Below are positions 17,160 through 26,800 of a stretch of DNA of 64,000 bases, in pieces. The position numbers and the translations under genes were made by a program. Each line of letters begins with the position of its first letter. Positions within the stretch are counted from its first letter, which is position 1. The notes below the pieces were generated by a model that saw only the letters and a list, made by a program, of their open reading frames with translations, searched no databases and was not told the DNA's origin. This DNA is from UTCHB3 sp008363265 (GTDB taxonomy: Bacteria > Bacteroidota > Ignavibacteria > Ignavibacteriales > Ignavibacteriaceae), in assembly GCA_045863055.1 (NCBI GenBank), contig BTUW01000021.1, positions 18,763 to 82,762 on the forward strand, given 5' to 3'.

Positions 17160-18625
17160 GTTTTCTCGAGTTCTTCCACTAACAATCGCACATATCTAAA
17201 ATCATCCAGCGCGTTCCAGTGCTTCATGAAAACCGAGCGGAGCGCACTGAAGTTATCGCTGTTGGGGTTGCTCAGGCCGGGAATGGCGCGGGCGGCTATC
17301 TCGGGGCTCGTGACGAATTTCGAGATGATGAATTCGGCATCGGGGTTTTCGACGGATAGCTTCTGATAGACGCTGAGAGATCTGCGATTGATCTCTTCGG
17401 CGTCTTTCCCTTTCACGAAGAAAGTGGCTATATCAAGATCGGGTTTGTTGAAATTTTGGAAGTGCTCCGAATTCTCGATCAGCTCCCAAAATTTGTTGGC
17501 TGATGCAAGGGATAGGTCGAGAAGTTTCCCCAGTCCTGAGGCAACAGGCGGAATCACCTTGTAAGTCAGGTAACACGCGGCAGCCATGGCTCCGGGGCGT
17601 GATCCTTCGAGGGAGAACATCCCGATATTAGGTTTATCGGTTTTATGATAAGTGTATGGCGCTGTGTTCGAGAGAGGTTCGCGCAGTGCCTCATTTTTAT
17701 AGATAACCGCGCCGGCTCCATACTGCATGAAGCCCTGCTTATGCGGGTCGATGGTGATCGAATCCGCCTCAGGGATGAGACTTAATTGGTTCCATGAGTG
17801 TGGCGAAATATTCCCGGCGGAATCAAATGGGATGAGTTTGTAATCATCATCCATCACACATGCTCTGAAGAAACCGCCGTAAGCGGCATCAATATGAAGA
17901 TGAAAATTGTACTTTTTCTTAAGCTCAAGAATTGCAACCAGGTCATCCGCTGTGCCCGCCCCTGTCGAGCCGAAGTTGGCAACCACCATTAGCGGTTTGG
18001 TAGATCTTTGCAGGGCCTCTTCAAGTGCGTTGGGGTTCATTCTGAAGTTGCCGTCAACAGGGACCTCTACAAACGAGTCGATCGCGAGAATTTTGCATAT
18101 CCTTTTCCAAGAATAGTGCGACACTTCCGAGAAGAAGACCGTTCCGTTTCCGTAATAATCGCGTGCCGCCCAGAGCGCCTCCATGTTGGCAAGTGAGCCG
18201 CCACTCGCGAGGTGCCCCCATCCTGTCAGGAATCCACACATCTTCAGGAGGGTATCGATGACATCAAGTTCCATTTTCGTTGTGACCGGACCACCTTCCC
18301 AAGCGTGATTGTTGGGGTTCGACATGATGAACGCGAGGTAACCGAGGATCGAAGGAATTGTCGGGTCTTTCAGCATCTGTGCCGAATATCGGGGGTGAAA
18401 GTATGGAAGGTTTTCACTCATCAGATCGAGAAAACCGTCGAGTTCTTTCTCAAGCTTTTCATTCTTCACCGGATTGAAAAAGAGGGTGTCGTCCTGACTG
18501 AAAGCATCAGCCCGCAGGTTACCGTGTCTGTCAACAACTTTCAACAAAAGCTGTTTGAAGAGCTCGGTGTTCTCACCTTTCGGACCCTGAAACAGGGCCA
18601 GCAATTCGCTTATATCCACCTGCAT
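17147..18625 (-). CDS. PLP-dependent group II amino-acid decarboxylase
   Basis: A 492-residue pyridoxal-phosphate enzyme of the aromatic-amino-acid/tyrosine/glutamate decarboxylase group, which releases CO2 from an amino acid to give an amine. The PLP lysine is in SITIDPHKQGFMQYGAG; upstream are the Gly/Ser-rich phosphate site SGGSLANMEAL, the HIDAAYGGFF aspartate motif that contacts the pyridine nitrogen, and an HYSWKRI histidine that stacks on the ring. Substrate cannot be decided. Its start lies three bases after the stop of the secreted nuclease gene, so the two form a transcript. The last three residues and stop are written by a heptamer repeat array, suggesting that the original C-terminus was replaced. 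Confidence 0.9.
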   Translation of the reverse strand: MQVDISELLALFQGPKGENTELFKQLLLKVVDRHGNLRADAFSQDDTLFFNPVKNEKLEKELDGFLDLMSENLPYFHPRYSAQMLKDPTIPSILGYLAFIMSNPNNHAWEGGPVTTKMELDVIDTLLKMCGFLTGWGHLASGGSLANMEALWAARDYYGNGTVFFSEVSHYSWKRICKILAIDSFVEVPVDGNFRMNPNALEEALQRSTKPLMVVANFGSTGAGTADDLVAILELKKKYNFHLHIDAAYGGFFRACVMDDDYKLIPFDSAGNISPHSWNQLSLIPEADSITIDPHKQGFMQYGAGAVIYKNEALREPLSNTAPYTYHKTDKPNIGMFSLEGSRPGAMAAACYLTYKVIPPVASGLGKLLDLSLASANKFWELIENSEHFQNFNKPDLDIATFFVKGKDAEEINRRSLSVYQKLSVENPDAEFIISKFVTSPEIAARAIPGLSNPNSDNFSALRSVFMKHWNALDDFRYVRLLVEELEKTAEG

Positions 18626-18628
18626 GGC

Positions 18629-19657
18629 TTAGAAAAGTTTGAAAATGGCGTAAATAGCGAAGTGATCGCTGTAACCACCGAAATATCTTCTTCCGCCAAA
18701 TGTTGGAAGTGAAGCACCTTCGTATTTACCCGGTCCCTTCTGCCGGATAAACGCGGGATTGAAAATACCGTATGAACCGCAAATGAAGTTCGTTTTGAGA
18801 ACATTGCCTGAGATGAGCATCTGGTCGATCATACTCCAGTTGCCCTGAAACTTGTATGATCCCTCGCCTGCGATCTTCTTCTCGAGGCTCAGGTTGTAAA
18901 TGGCGTCCGGGGGGAAGTGTTCCGCGAAATCGCAGATCACGGGCGCTGCCTTCAGCACTTCGGTGATCGATTTGTCTGTGGGTTCATCGTTGAAGTCACC
19001 CATGATGATGATATTGGTGTTAGGGTCATCTGCGAAGAGTTTATCAATCTCGGCGCGGAGCCTGGAAGCGGCTGCAATTCTGTTATCTTCCGATTTATCC
19101 TGCCCGCCTCTTCTTGATGGCCAGTGGTTGACGAAGAAGTGGTACTCTATCCCCTTTGGACTTAACATAGTGGCATGGAGGATCGAGCGGGTCGGCCAAT
19201 TGTTGGGAAGTGTTACAATCGCAGTATCCGCTTTTGAGAGTGTAAAGTACTGTTTGTTGAAGATCATCGCGCAGTCGATCCCGCGTCCGTCAGGAGATTC
19301 GAAGTGGACGATGCCATAGTTTTTGCCGTTTTTAATTCTGGCCATCAGTTCCTCGATGACCGTGCGGTTTTCCACTTCGACCAGACCGAGGATATCGGGA
19401 CCCCAGCCGCCGTTCATCGAGTCGATCACCTGGGCGAGGTTCTTAAGTTTGGTGTGATATTTTTCCGAGTTCCAGTTCGAACTGTCGGATGGAAGAAACT
19501 GCTCATCGTCGATCGCGGGGTCATTAATTGTATCGAAGAGGTTCTCAACATTGTAGGAGGCTATATATATCGTACCCCCTTCCCCCTGTGAGAAAAGCGG
19601 TGTGAAGTAAAGGACGATAAAAAAGAGGAGGAATTTCGTGTTTTTCATTTCTGTCAA
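18629..19657 (-). CDS. Secreted endonuclease/exonuclease/phosphatase-family protein
   Basis: A 342-residue exported protein: signal peptide MTEMKNTKFLLFFIVLYFTPLFSQ, then an EEP-fold domain. Characteristic motifs are IASYNVENLFD near the N-terminus, the metal-binding glutamate in GLVEVENR, the catalytic NHWPSRRGG, the IIMGDFNDEP motif and the terminal SDHFAIY. Members hydrolyse DNA, RNA or phosphoesters with Mg2+; the substrate is not predictable. The protein probably acts in the periplasm or outside the cell, perhaps in nucleic-acid scavenging. It precedes the PLP decarboxylase by three bases. Confidence 0.9.
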   Translation of the reverse strand: MTEMKNTKFLLFFIVLYFTPLFSQGEGGTIYIASYNVENLFDTINDPAIDDEQFLPSDSSNWNSEKYHTKLKNLAQVIDSMNGGWGPDILGLVEVENRTVIEELMARIKNGKNYGIVHFESPDGRGIDCAMIFNKQYFTLSKADTAIVTLPNNWPTRSILHATMLSPKGIEYHFFVNHWPSRRGGQDKSEDNRIAAASRLRAEIDKLFADDPNTNIIIMGDFNDEPTDKSITEVLKAAPVICDFAEHFPPDAIYNLSLEKKIAGEGSYKFQGNWSMIDQMLISGNVLKTNFICGSYGIFNPAFIRQKGPGKYEGASLPTFGGRRYFGGYSDHFAIYAIFKLF

Positions 19658-19744
19658 AAATTGTTGAAGATCAGTTCAAATATAAGGTTTACGCTATATA
19701 GTGTGAAAGGTAATGATGAATCTTAAATGCCCAATAAGGGAGTA

Positions 19745-19828
19745 ATAGCACGCGGATGAAACGGATGACGCGGATTCGCACGGATTTTGCTTTCTCTGCG
19801 ATCTTTGCGATCTTTGCGGTTTGAAAAT
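19745..19828 (+). repeat. Partial copy of interspersed CGCAGAG/CTTTGCG repeat element
   Basis: This intergenic stretch has the sequence style of the element at 35374-35540: an inner part with ACGCGGATTCGCACGG and a right end CTCTGCGATCTTTGCG followed by ATCTTTGCGGTTT. The left inverted end is absent, so this is a truncated copy. It lies just before the exonuclease gene and produces a spurious upstream TTG reading-frame extension. Confidence 0.65.
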
Positions 19829-19846
19829 ATACCTGATCACTACACC

Positions 19847-20863
19847 ATGCCCCATAGCCTGTTAATAACCACCCCCAAGGGCCTCTACTGCCCGGCGGGA
19901 GATTTTTATGTCGATCCTCACGGATTCGTTGACCGGGCTGTTATATCGCACGGCCACAGCGATCACGCCCGGAGGGTGGCGAAGAAATTCCTCGCACACA
20001 CCGACTCGGAGGCGATACTTCGCGCACGGTTGGGGAGTGATATTTCCCTTCAGACTGCCGGTTATGGCGAAACTGTGGCCATCAACGGTGTTCAGGTGAC
20101 ACTTTTTCCCGCGGGGCACTTGCTGGGCTCATCGCAGATCAGGATCGAACATGGCGGAAGTGTAACCGTGTTTACGGGTGATTTCGGCACTACTCCGAAC
20201 CCCACCTGCGAGCCATACGAACCGGTCAAGTGCGGCACTTTCATCACCGAATCCACTTTTGGTTTGCCGATTTACGATTGGGATGATCCCGCCACGGTTC
20301 ATGCTTCAATTAACTCCTGGTGGAAACGCAACCGCGACCGCGGCATGACCTCTCTCCTCTATGCCTACTCACTCGGAAAGGCACAGCGGATAATCGCCGG
20401 GCTTGATACAACTATAGGTCCTGTTTTCGTCCACGGTTCTGTCGATCTAATGAACAAGTGTTACGAGATCGCGGGAGTAAAACTCCCGGAGACCAAATAC
20501 CTCGAAAAAGGGACTGAAAAACTCGATGAATTGGGCGCCATGGTTATTGCCCCTCAGTCGGCGACCGCCGAAGCATGGTTGAACAGGCTCGGTGAGTTCA
20601 CAACGGGTTTCGCTTCAGGATGGATGATGGTACGGGGTAGGCGGCGGATGGGGAACATCGCTGCCGGGTTTGTACTCTCTGATCACGCAGACTGGACGGG
20701 CCTCCTTAAAGCAGTTGAAGAAACAGGCGCAGAAAAGATACTCGCGACCCATGGTTTTTCAGAGCAGTTCACCCGGTATCTCCGCGGCAGAGGCTTCGAC
20801 GCTGAACCCCTCGAGACCGCATTTCTCGGTGACGGTGGATTCAATTCACAGGAGGTGGAATGA
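19847..20863 (+). CDS. Ligase-associated MBL-fold DNA exonuclease
   Basis: A 338-residue metallo-beta-lactamase/beta-CASP-type protein of the family that travels with bacterial ATP-dependent DNA ligase in DNA-damage response cassettes. Metal-binding motifs are SHGHSDHARR, FPAGHLLGSSQI, VFTGDFGT and, near the end, LSDHADW and ATHGFSEQF. The frame is open to a TTG at 19787, but that stretch is repeat DNA, so the ATG at 19847 is chosen. The ATGA overlap with the ligase gene couples the two. Family knowledge suggests end processing of DNA before ligation; a DEXH helicase and phosphoesterase that complete some such cassettes are not seen here. Confidence 0.88.
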   Translation: MPHSLLITTPKGLYCPAGDFYVDPHGFVDRAVISHGHSDHARRVAKKFLAHTDSEAILRARLGSDISLQTAGYGETVAINGVQVTLFPAGHLLGSSQIRIEHGGSVTVFTGDFGTTPNPTCEPYEPVKCGTFITESTFGLPIYDWDDPATVHASINSWWKRNRDRGMTSLLYAYSLGKAQRIIAGLDTTIGPVFVHGSVDLMNKCYEIAGVKLPETKYLEKGTEKLDELGAMVIAPQSATAEAWLNRLGEFTTGFASGWMMVRGRRRMGNIAAGFVLSDHADWTGLLKAVEETGAEKILATHGFSEQFTRYLRGRGFDAEPLETAFLGDGGFNSQEVE

Positions 20864-22455
20864 AACAGTTCGCTGATCTCTTCCGCTCTCTCGAAGAATC
20901 GACGGGAACAAACGAAAAACTGGAGCTGCTTTCCGGATATTTCAAAACTGCCTCAGAAGATGATATCATTCTGGTAATTGCCTTTCTTACGGGAAACCGT
21001 CCCAAGCGTTCAGTTAAAACCACTGACCTGCGCCAATGGGCCGCAGAAGCCGCGGGAATTGATGACTGGCTTTTCGATGAATGTTATGAAAATGTGGGCG
21101 ACCTTGCCGAAACCATCTCACTCTTGGTAAGGGGAAGCGATACTTCCGAAGAACACACCCTCAGCCATTGGGTTAACAATGTGATAATCCACTTAAAAGA
21201 TCTGGAGCCGGAAGAGCAGAAGGATATCCTCACCAGTGCCTGGCAGTCACTTGGCAGGGAGGGTAGGTTCGTTCTCACAAAACTCATCTCCGGCGGATTC
21301 AGAATGGGAATATCATCCAAAAGCGTGGTGAATGCCCTTTCAATTGCCACGGGGATCGACCCCAATATCCTCACTCATCGCCTGATGGGTAAGTGGGAAC
21401 CGACTATCAGTTTTTACCACACCCTTATATCTCCCGACACTTCAAGCACGGAGAAAAGCAAACCTTACCCTTTCGCACTCGCCCATCCGCTTGATCAACC
21501 GGCCGAAGAGTTCATCACTCCAGCAGAGTGGCAGGCGGAGTGGAAATATGACGGTATCAGGGCGCAACTGATCAAAAGGGAGGGTGAGGTTTTCCTCTGG
21601 TCGCGTGGTGAGGAGATAATTAATGGTCAGTTCCCTGAAATAGTGGCGGCTGCAACTGCTCTTCCTGATGGAACGGTACTTGACGGAGAGCTTCTGGTTT
21701 ACATCAACGGGATGCCTCAACCTTTCGCGAGCATGCAGAAGAGGGTGGGACGGAAGTCTGTATCCGCCAAGATGATCCGGGAACTCCCGGTAACCTTTAT
21801 CGTTTTCGATCTGCTTGAATCGGGTGGAACCGATTTAAGAGAAGAACCCCTCCGAATAAGGCGCGAAAAACTCGAAGCGTTGCTCCCCACAAATGAAAAT
21901 AATATCATCCTGAGTCCGTTGATCCCATTCGCTGATGTGGAAGAACTTGCCGCGGATAGGGATAGTTCGAGAAACCGCTCAGTTGAGGGGCTTATGCTCA
22001 AGCGGCTTGATTCAGTATATTCAACAGGCAGGAAGCGGGGTGACTGGTGGAAATGGAAGGTCGATCCATGGACGGTCGATGCGGTGCTGCTTTATGCTCA
22101 GGCCGGTCACGGTAGAAGGGCGGGGTTGTTCACTGATTACACATTTGCCGTATGGCATGAAGGCAGGCTTGTCCCATTTGCGAAAGCTTACTCGGGACTG
22201 ACCGATGCGGAGATTGTTGAAGTTGACAGGTTCGTGAAGCAGAACACTATCGAAAAATTCGGACCGGTAAGATCTGTTACGCCGAAACTCGTCTTTGAAC
22301 TCGCCTTCGAAGGGATACAGCCTTCATCACGCCACAAGAGCGGGGTAGCCGTCAGATTCCCGCGGATCGTCCGCTGGCGAAGGGACCTTTCAATAAAAGA
22401 TGCCGATTCTTTGGACGAATTAAAAAAAATCGCGAACGCGGGAACTCTGCAATAA
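20860..22455 (+). CDS. ATP-dependent DNA ligase
   Basis: A 531-residue ligase with an N-terminal helical DNA-binding domain, then the nucleotidyltransferase motif WKYDGIRAQL with the AMP-accepting lysine, and downstream motifs LDGELLVY, VEGLMLKRLD and the DWWKWKVDPW region that leads into the OB-fold domain. It seals nicks in duplex DNA in the cytoplasm. Bacteria keep NAD-dependent LigA for replication, so this ATP-type enzyme is probably a repair ligase. It overlaps the exonuclease gene by four bases. Normal family length, no sign of damage. Confidence 0.93.
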   Translation: MKQFADLFRSLEESTGTNEKLELLSGYFKTASEDDIILVIAFLTGNRPKRSVKTTDLRQWAAEAAGIDDWLFDECYENVGDLAETISLLVRGSDTSEEHTLSHWVNNVIIHLKDLEPEEQKDILTSAWQSLGREGRFVLTKLISGGFRMGISSKSVVNALSIATGIDPNILTHRLMGKWEPTISFYHTLISPDTSSTEKSKPYPFALAHPLDQPAEEFITPAEWQAEWKYDGIRAQLIKREGEVFLWSRGEEIINGQFPEIVAAATALPDGTVLDGELLVYINGMPQPFASMQKRVGRKSVSAKMIRELPVTFIVFDLLESGGTDLREEPLRIRREKLEALLPTNENNIILSPLIPFADVEELAADRDSSRNRSVEGLMLKRLDSVYSTGRKRGDWWKWKVDPWTVDAVLLYAQAGHGRRAGLFTDYTFAVWHEGRLVPFAKAYSGLTDAEIVEVDRFVKQNTIEKFGPVRSVTPKLVFELAFEGIQPSSRHKSGVAVRFPRIVRWRRDLSIKDADSLDELKKIANAGTLQ

Positions 22456-22524
22456 CATTAAATGTTATAACATATATTAAGGATAACAATCAATCAACAA
22501 CCCACTAAAAATGGAGACTCTGAA

Positions 22525-23115
22525 ATGAAAAGATCATTTCTTGCTATAGCGCTCGCGCTTGTATTCTTTGGCACTTCTTTCGCACAGGCAACCTGGAAGT
22601 TCGATAAAACCCACACAAAGATCGGCTTCACAGTTGATTATATGCTTATCACCGATGTTGACGGATACTTCAAGAAATTTGACGGTACTGTAACAACTGC
22701 TTCAAACAAAGATGATTTCAGCAACGCGAAAGTTGATTTCACCGTTGACGCAAAAAGCGTTGATACCGATGAACCTTCACGCGACGAGCACCTCAAAAGT
22801 GAGGATTTCTTCTTTACAGAGAAACACCCGAATTTCAGCTTCAAAAGCACTTCAGTAAAGGTTAACAAAAGCAACGCCGAGGTAAAAGGTAATCTTACCA
22901 TGAGAGGCGTAACCAAGCCCGTAACCCTTAAAGGTTCTTTCGGCGGCGTTAAGAAAGATCCTTGGGGTAACCTGAAAGCCGGTTTCAAACTCAGCGGCAA
23001 GGTTAACAGAAAAGATTTTGGTATCAACTGGAACAAGTCACTCGACGCCGGTGGATTCGTTGTAGGTGACACTGTAGAACTTACTATCAATGTAACACTT
23101 ATCAAAAATAAATAA
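22525..23115 (+). CDS. YceI-family periplasmic protein
   Basis: A 196-residue exported protein (signal MKRSFLAIALALVFFGTSFAQ) with the complete YceI lipocalin-like domain: TWKFDKTHTKIGFTVDYM, the DEPSRDEHLKSEDFF region, and MRGVTKPVTL. The fold binds isoprenoid or other amphiphilic molecules; in many bacteria it responds to acid, osmotic or oxidative stress. The stop codon is followed with no spacer by the ATG of a MarR regulator, so regulator and YceI are co-transcribed and autoregulation is likely. A ribosome site GGAGACTCTGAA precedes the start. Confidence 0.93.
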   Translation: MKRSFLAIALALVFFGTSFAQATWKFDKTHTKIGFTVDYMLITDVDGYFKKFDGTVTTASNKDDFSNAKVDFTVDAKSVDTDEPSRDEHLKSEDFFFTEKHPNFSFKSTSVKVNKSNAEVKGNLTMRGVTKPVTLKGSFGGVKKDPWGNLKAGFKLSGKVNRKDFGINWNKSLDAGGFVVGDTVELTINVTLIKNK

Positions 23116-23583
23116 ATGCGTTTAGAAGAAGAGATCAAGCAGAAAAAATTCAAGTCGGAACACCATAAACTTATGGTGAACCTGATCTACACTACCAATT
23201 GGCTGATGTCGATCCATGGCCCCTTGATGAAACAGTACGGACTCACAGTTCAGCAGTACAATATCCTCAGGATCCTGCGCGGACAGTACCCAAATCCCTG
23301 CACCGTGAATCTGCTGAAGGAGAGAATGCTCGACAAAATGTCTGACGCCTCCCGTCTTGTTGACAGACTGCTTGAAAAGAGCCTCCTCGAAAGAAGAACT
23401 TGTGAGAATGACCGCCGCCGGGTTGATATATCCATTACTGCCGCCGGACTCGATCTACTCAAAAAAGTTGATGAAGATGAAAACAAATTATACGCCCGTA
23501 TGAACATGCTTTCTGAGGAGGAAGCCTCTCTTGTTAACGACCTGCTGGATAAACTCAGAGGAAATATGAAATGTGAAATGTGA
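23116..23583 (+). CDS. MarR-family transcriptional regulator
   Basis: A 155-residue winged-helix regulator. The family layout is clear: N-terminal dimer helix (HHKLMVNLIYTTNWL), LTVQQYNILRILRG, the recognition helix region LKERMLDKMSDASRLVDRLLEKSL, the wing RRTCENDRRRVDISIT, and the C-terminal dimer helix. It begins directly at the end of the yceI gene and probably controls it. The last residues (Gly-Asn-Met-Lys-Cys-Glu-Met) and stop lie within a GAAATGT-type heptamer array, so the natural C-terminus appears to have been altered by repeat insertion. Confidence 0.92.
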   Translation: MRLEEEIKQKKFKSEHHKLMVNLIYTTNWLMSIHGPLMKQYGLTVQQYNILRILRGQYPNPCTVNLLKERMLDKMSDASRLVDRLLEKSLLERRTCENDRRRVDISITAAGLDLLKKVDEDENKLYARMNMLSEEEASLVNDLLDKLRGNMKCEM

Positions 23584-23595
23584 AATATGAAATAT
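23561..23595 (+). repeat. Heptamer tandem array (GAAATAT/GAAATGT) over the marR stop codon
   Basis: Five consecutive seven-base units, GAAATAT or GAAATGT. The array starts inside the marR coding region, supplies its last codons and stop, and runs on into the intergenic space. A related sequence in opposite orientation (ATTTCAC-type) follows near 23643-23655. Confidence 0.85.
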
Positions 23596-23657
23596 AGTGT
23601 TACACAGCTGGTATTGCAGAGATGAACCGCAGGCGAGAATAACATTTCACATTTGAT

Positions 23658-23690
23658 AAAGGCTGTTCCTAACCGGACAGCCTTTTTTTT
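23658..23690 (+). terminator. Intrinsic terminator after yceI-marR
   Basis: The stem AAAGGCTGT / ACAGCCTTT with a short CC/GG extension and loop TAACC is followed by eight T. Stem and loop match the terminator at 2905 in reverse sense. The rest of the 254-base gap to the next gene is AT-rich; TAGTTTTG at 23772 resembles a Bacteroidota minus-7 box but no matching upstream box at the right distance was found. Confidence 0.9.
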
Positions 23691-23837
23691 GTGCTGTCGG
23701 GTGAAAAAGGGGTTTTGTCGAAAAAAAGTGGTCGTGTGCCGAATTCGATGTGATTGATCAGGATAAATTTTTAGTTTTGTTTAGTCTTTTGAGCTATTTA
23801 TTTAACATTTATCCTCGAGCCTATCGGAGAGCGCGAC

Positions 23838-26800
23838 ATGAAAAATATATTCATTCTTTTATTTGCTGTTTTATTGATCAGTGGCATTGACGCCCAGACG
23901 ATCAATTATAAAACCCTTGGTACATGGAACAGCAGTACCGGAGTCCCCAACTACCTTGAACCGGTGAATGATGTTGTCGGACAGGATCTGATAACAAGGA
24001 TCAATTCGACACTCCCCGAGTACCACAGGGTACCACAGGAACGTCCCGATTTAATAGCTGATTCGGTTCAGACCAACCTCTACATCATTCAGGAATCTGA
24101 TGTATGGGTGACCTTCGTTTCGGAGGGTGCGGGGTACAAGAACGCACTCGGCTTCTACACATATAATGTAAACACTCCGCCACAATCGATAAATGACATT
24201 GCTGCCACCATGACACTGATCTTCCCTAATTCTTCCGCAGTAAATTCAGGTGGAGGAATGGTAGCCGGAATGAAGGTTAAGATCGGCAGATTCCAACCCG
24301 GTACTGTGATAGGCTGGTTTGTTGTTGCCGATGGTTTCAGAGCGCCGAATGTTACGGGCGGTAACTGGCTCGTCTTCTCCAACAGAAATTTAAATAACTC
24401 CCCAAATCCCGCGCTTGCTCAGCAGAACATCCAGCTTAATGATCTCGGATCAGGCCGTGTGGTTTTAACCTTTGAAGACATTCTCAGGTACAAAGGCGGT
24501 GATCAGGACTTCAACGATGTGGTGTTTTACGCCACTTCAAACCCTATAACCGGTATCAGCTACACAAATATTCCAATTATCAACAATCCTGAAAATATTC
24601 AGGTCGCCAATGTAAGTTTAACAAAGTCGGTTGACAACGCAACTCCGTCCGACGGCGCGATAGTAAACTATGCGATCACCGCCACCAATATCGGGCCGCA
24701 AACCGCCACTTCACTTATAATAAAAGATGTGCTGCCTCAGGGTCTGGTATATCAGGGACATTCGGTATCAACAGGAAGTTATGATACTTCAACCGGACTT
24801 TGGACCATATCCTCTCTTGGTGTGAGTGCCACAGCCACGCTCACCCTTCAAAGCAAAGTATCGATAAAGTCGGTCAGCCAGGCGGCATTTGATCTGGGAC
24901 CCGCAAAGAATTTCAACATTTTTGCTATTGAAGACCTTACTCAGCCATCAGCAGATTCCGAAGGTAAAGTTGCAGTCGGAAGAAACGCCTATTTCGCCAA
25001 TTACTCACTGGGTGATCTCCTTCCCGCATCCGGCGGAACCGAGGATGTACTGATCGTCGGTAACAACCTCCAGTTCATCAGCGGTCTCGTGACCGGCGGT
25101 AATGTGGTTTATGGCGGTGTTTCCAATCTTCCGATCGATCAGGTTTCCGTAATTGACGGAACCGTGCGTAAAGACAGCGTGATGAACTTCATAGCTGCAG
25201 GCGCTTACCTCCGCTCACTTGCTGCTTCACTTTCGACCTATCAGACGACCGGAACAATTACATTCCAGAATTCCGGGATTCAGTGCTCGGGTACAAATCC
25301 GTTCCTGAACGTTTTCAACATTTCAGGCAACAGACTTTCTTCATGTACCAATTTCATGGTAAGTGTCCCGAACGGATCAGTAGTGCTGATAAATGTTGAT
25401 TCAGCGAATGTAAAATGGTCGGGTGATGTTATCATCAACGGTACAGCCCACAGCAACGTGCTCTACAATTTCCACGACGCTCTCGATCTCTACATCTCAC
25501 ACATCGATGTCAGGGGTTCAATCCTCGCGCCAAAGGCACACCTTGAGTTCCCATCGGGCGTGATCAACGGTCAGGTTATCGTACGCGAGATGTACGGATC
25601 AGGCCAGTTCAACTGTGCGCCGGATCAGACAAACTATTTTAACGGCACTCTCCCAGTAACCAGGGATATCCTGAACTCGGCTGAGGTGATGGAACTTGAC
25701 CAAAACGATCCTGATACCACAGACAACTATGCGGAAGTGAATCTCACTCTTGCGGGTTACGGCGATCCCGGTCAGACAGGCAATGTTAACTGGCAGCCTG
25801 CTCAGCCTTCGGGTCTCACCGACATGGTTTGGGTTACCTTGTATGAGAATTCAAACAGCATACTCGCGGGTACCTGGGGCGGCAAGATCCTTAGATCGAC
25901 CGACAGCGGTGAGAACTGGAACAGGATCAACCCTGACATGAATGTCGCTTACATCTGGGATATTGAAGTGACGGGAAATAATATCTTCGCTTCCACTGAA
26001 CTCGGCGTTTACAGATCGACCAATAACGGTTCAACATGGTCGGCAACAAACCTCACCGGCAAAGACGTAAGAGCACTCACACTTAAAAATGGCGTTGTAT
26101 ATGCCGGTACATGGGGTGAAGGAGTGTTCAAGTCAACCGACAACGGAACGAGCTGGTCACAGGTTTCTGCCGGACTCGGAAATGCCGCGGTTACTGCGAT
26201 GCTCACTGCAGCCAATGGTGATCTTTACGCCGGTACCTTCAACACAGGTCTTTATAAATCGGTCGATAACGGTGCCACATGGATAAAGACATCGATGACC
26301 TATCCGTTCATCTGGTCATTGGGTCAGAGTGCAAACGGTAAAATCTATGCCGGTACATACGGTGGAGGTGTTTTCAGATCGATCAATAACGGTGCGAACT
26401 GGTACTCCATAAACAACGGGCTTGCAGCCACGCACATCTACTCGATCACGACCGATCCGCAGAACCATGTGTTTGTAAGCGGATGGGGTCAGGGTGTTTA
26501 CAGCCTCACCTCTGGTGTGATGGACAGCCAGGATGACAACTGGAATTACATGGGCATGGGTGGAATTGAGGTCTCTGCTGTGGTCATCAATCCAACCAAT
26601 GGTGCTCTCCTTGCCTTCACTTCGAACGGCGGTATTTATGTGAACAACTCACCTGTCACCTCGATCGGAGTGAAGGGTGAAAGCGAAGTTCCGGGTACAT
26701 ATTCACTCTCGCAGAACTATCCGAACCCGTTCAATCCTTCAACCGTTATTCGTTTCGCGATACCCGTTGCCGGAAATGTTGACTTAAAGGTTTACAACAG

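Noticed and set aside
19787..19846. N-terminal extension of the exonuclease from a TTG
   Set aside because: The extension translates repeat DNA (repeating Leu-Arg-Ser) and has no ribosome site; the ATG at 19847 starts at the conserved domain.
23772..23779. Bacteroidota-type promoter (TAnnTTTG) before the T9SS gene
   Set aside because: The minus-7-like box is present but no upstream TTTG box lies at the usual spacing.
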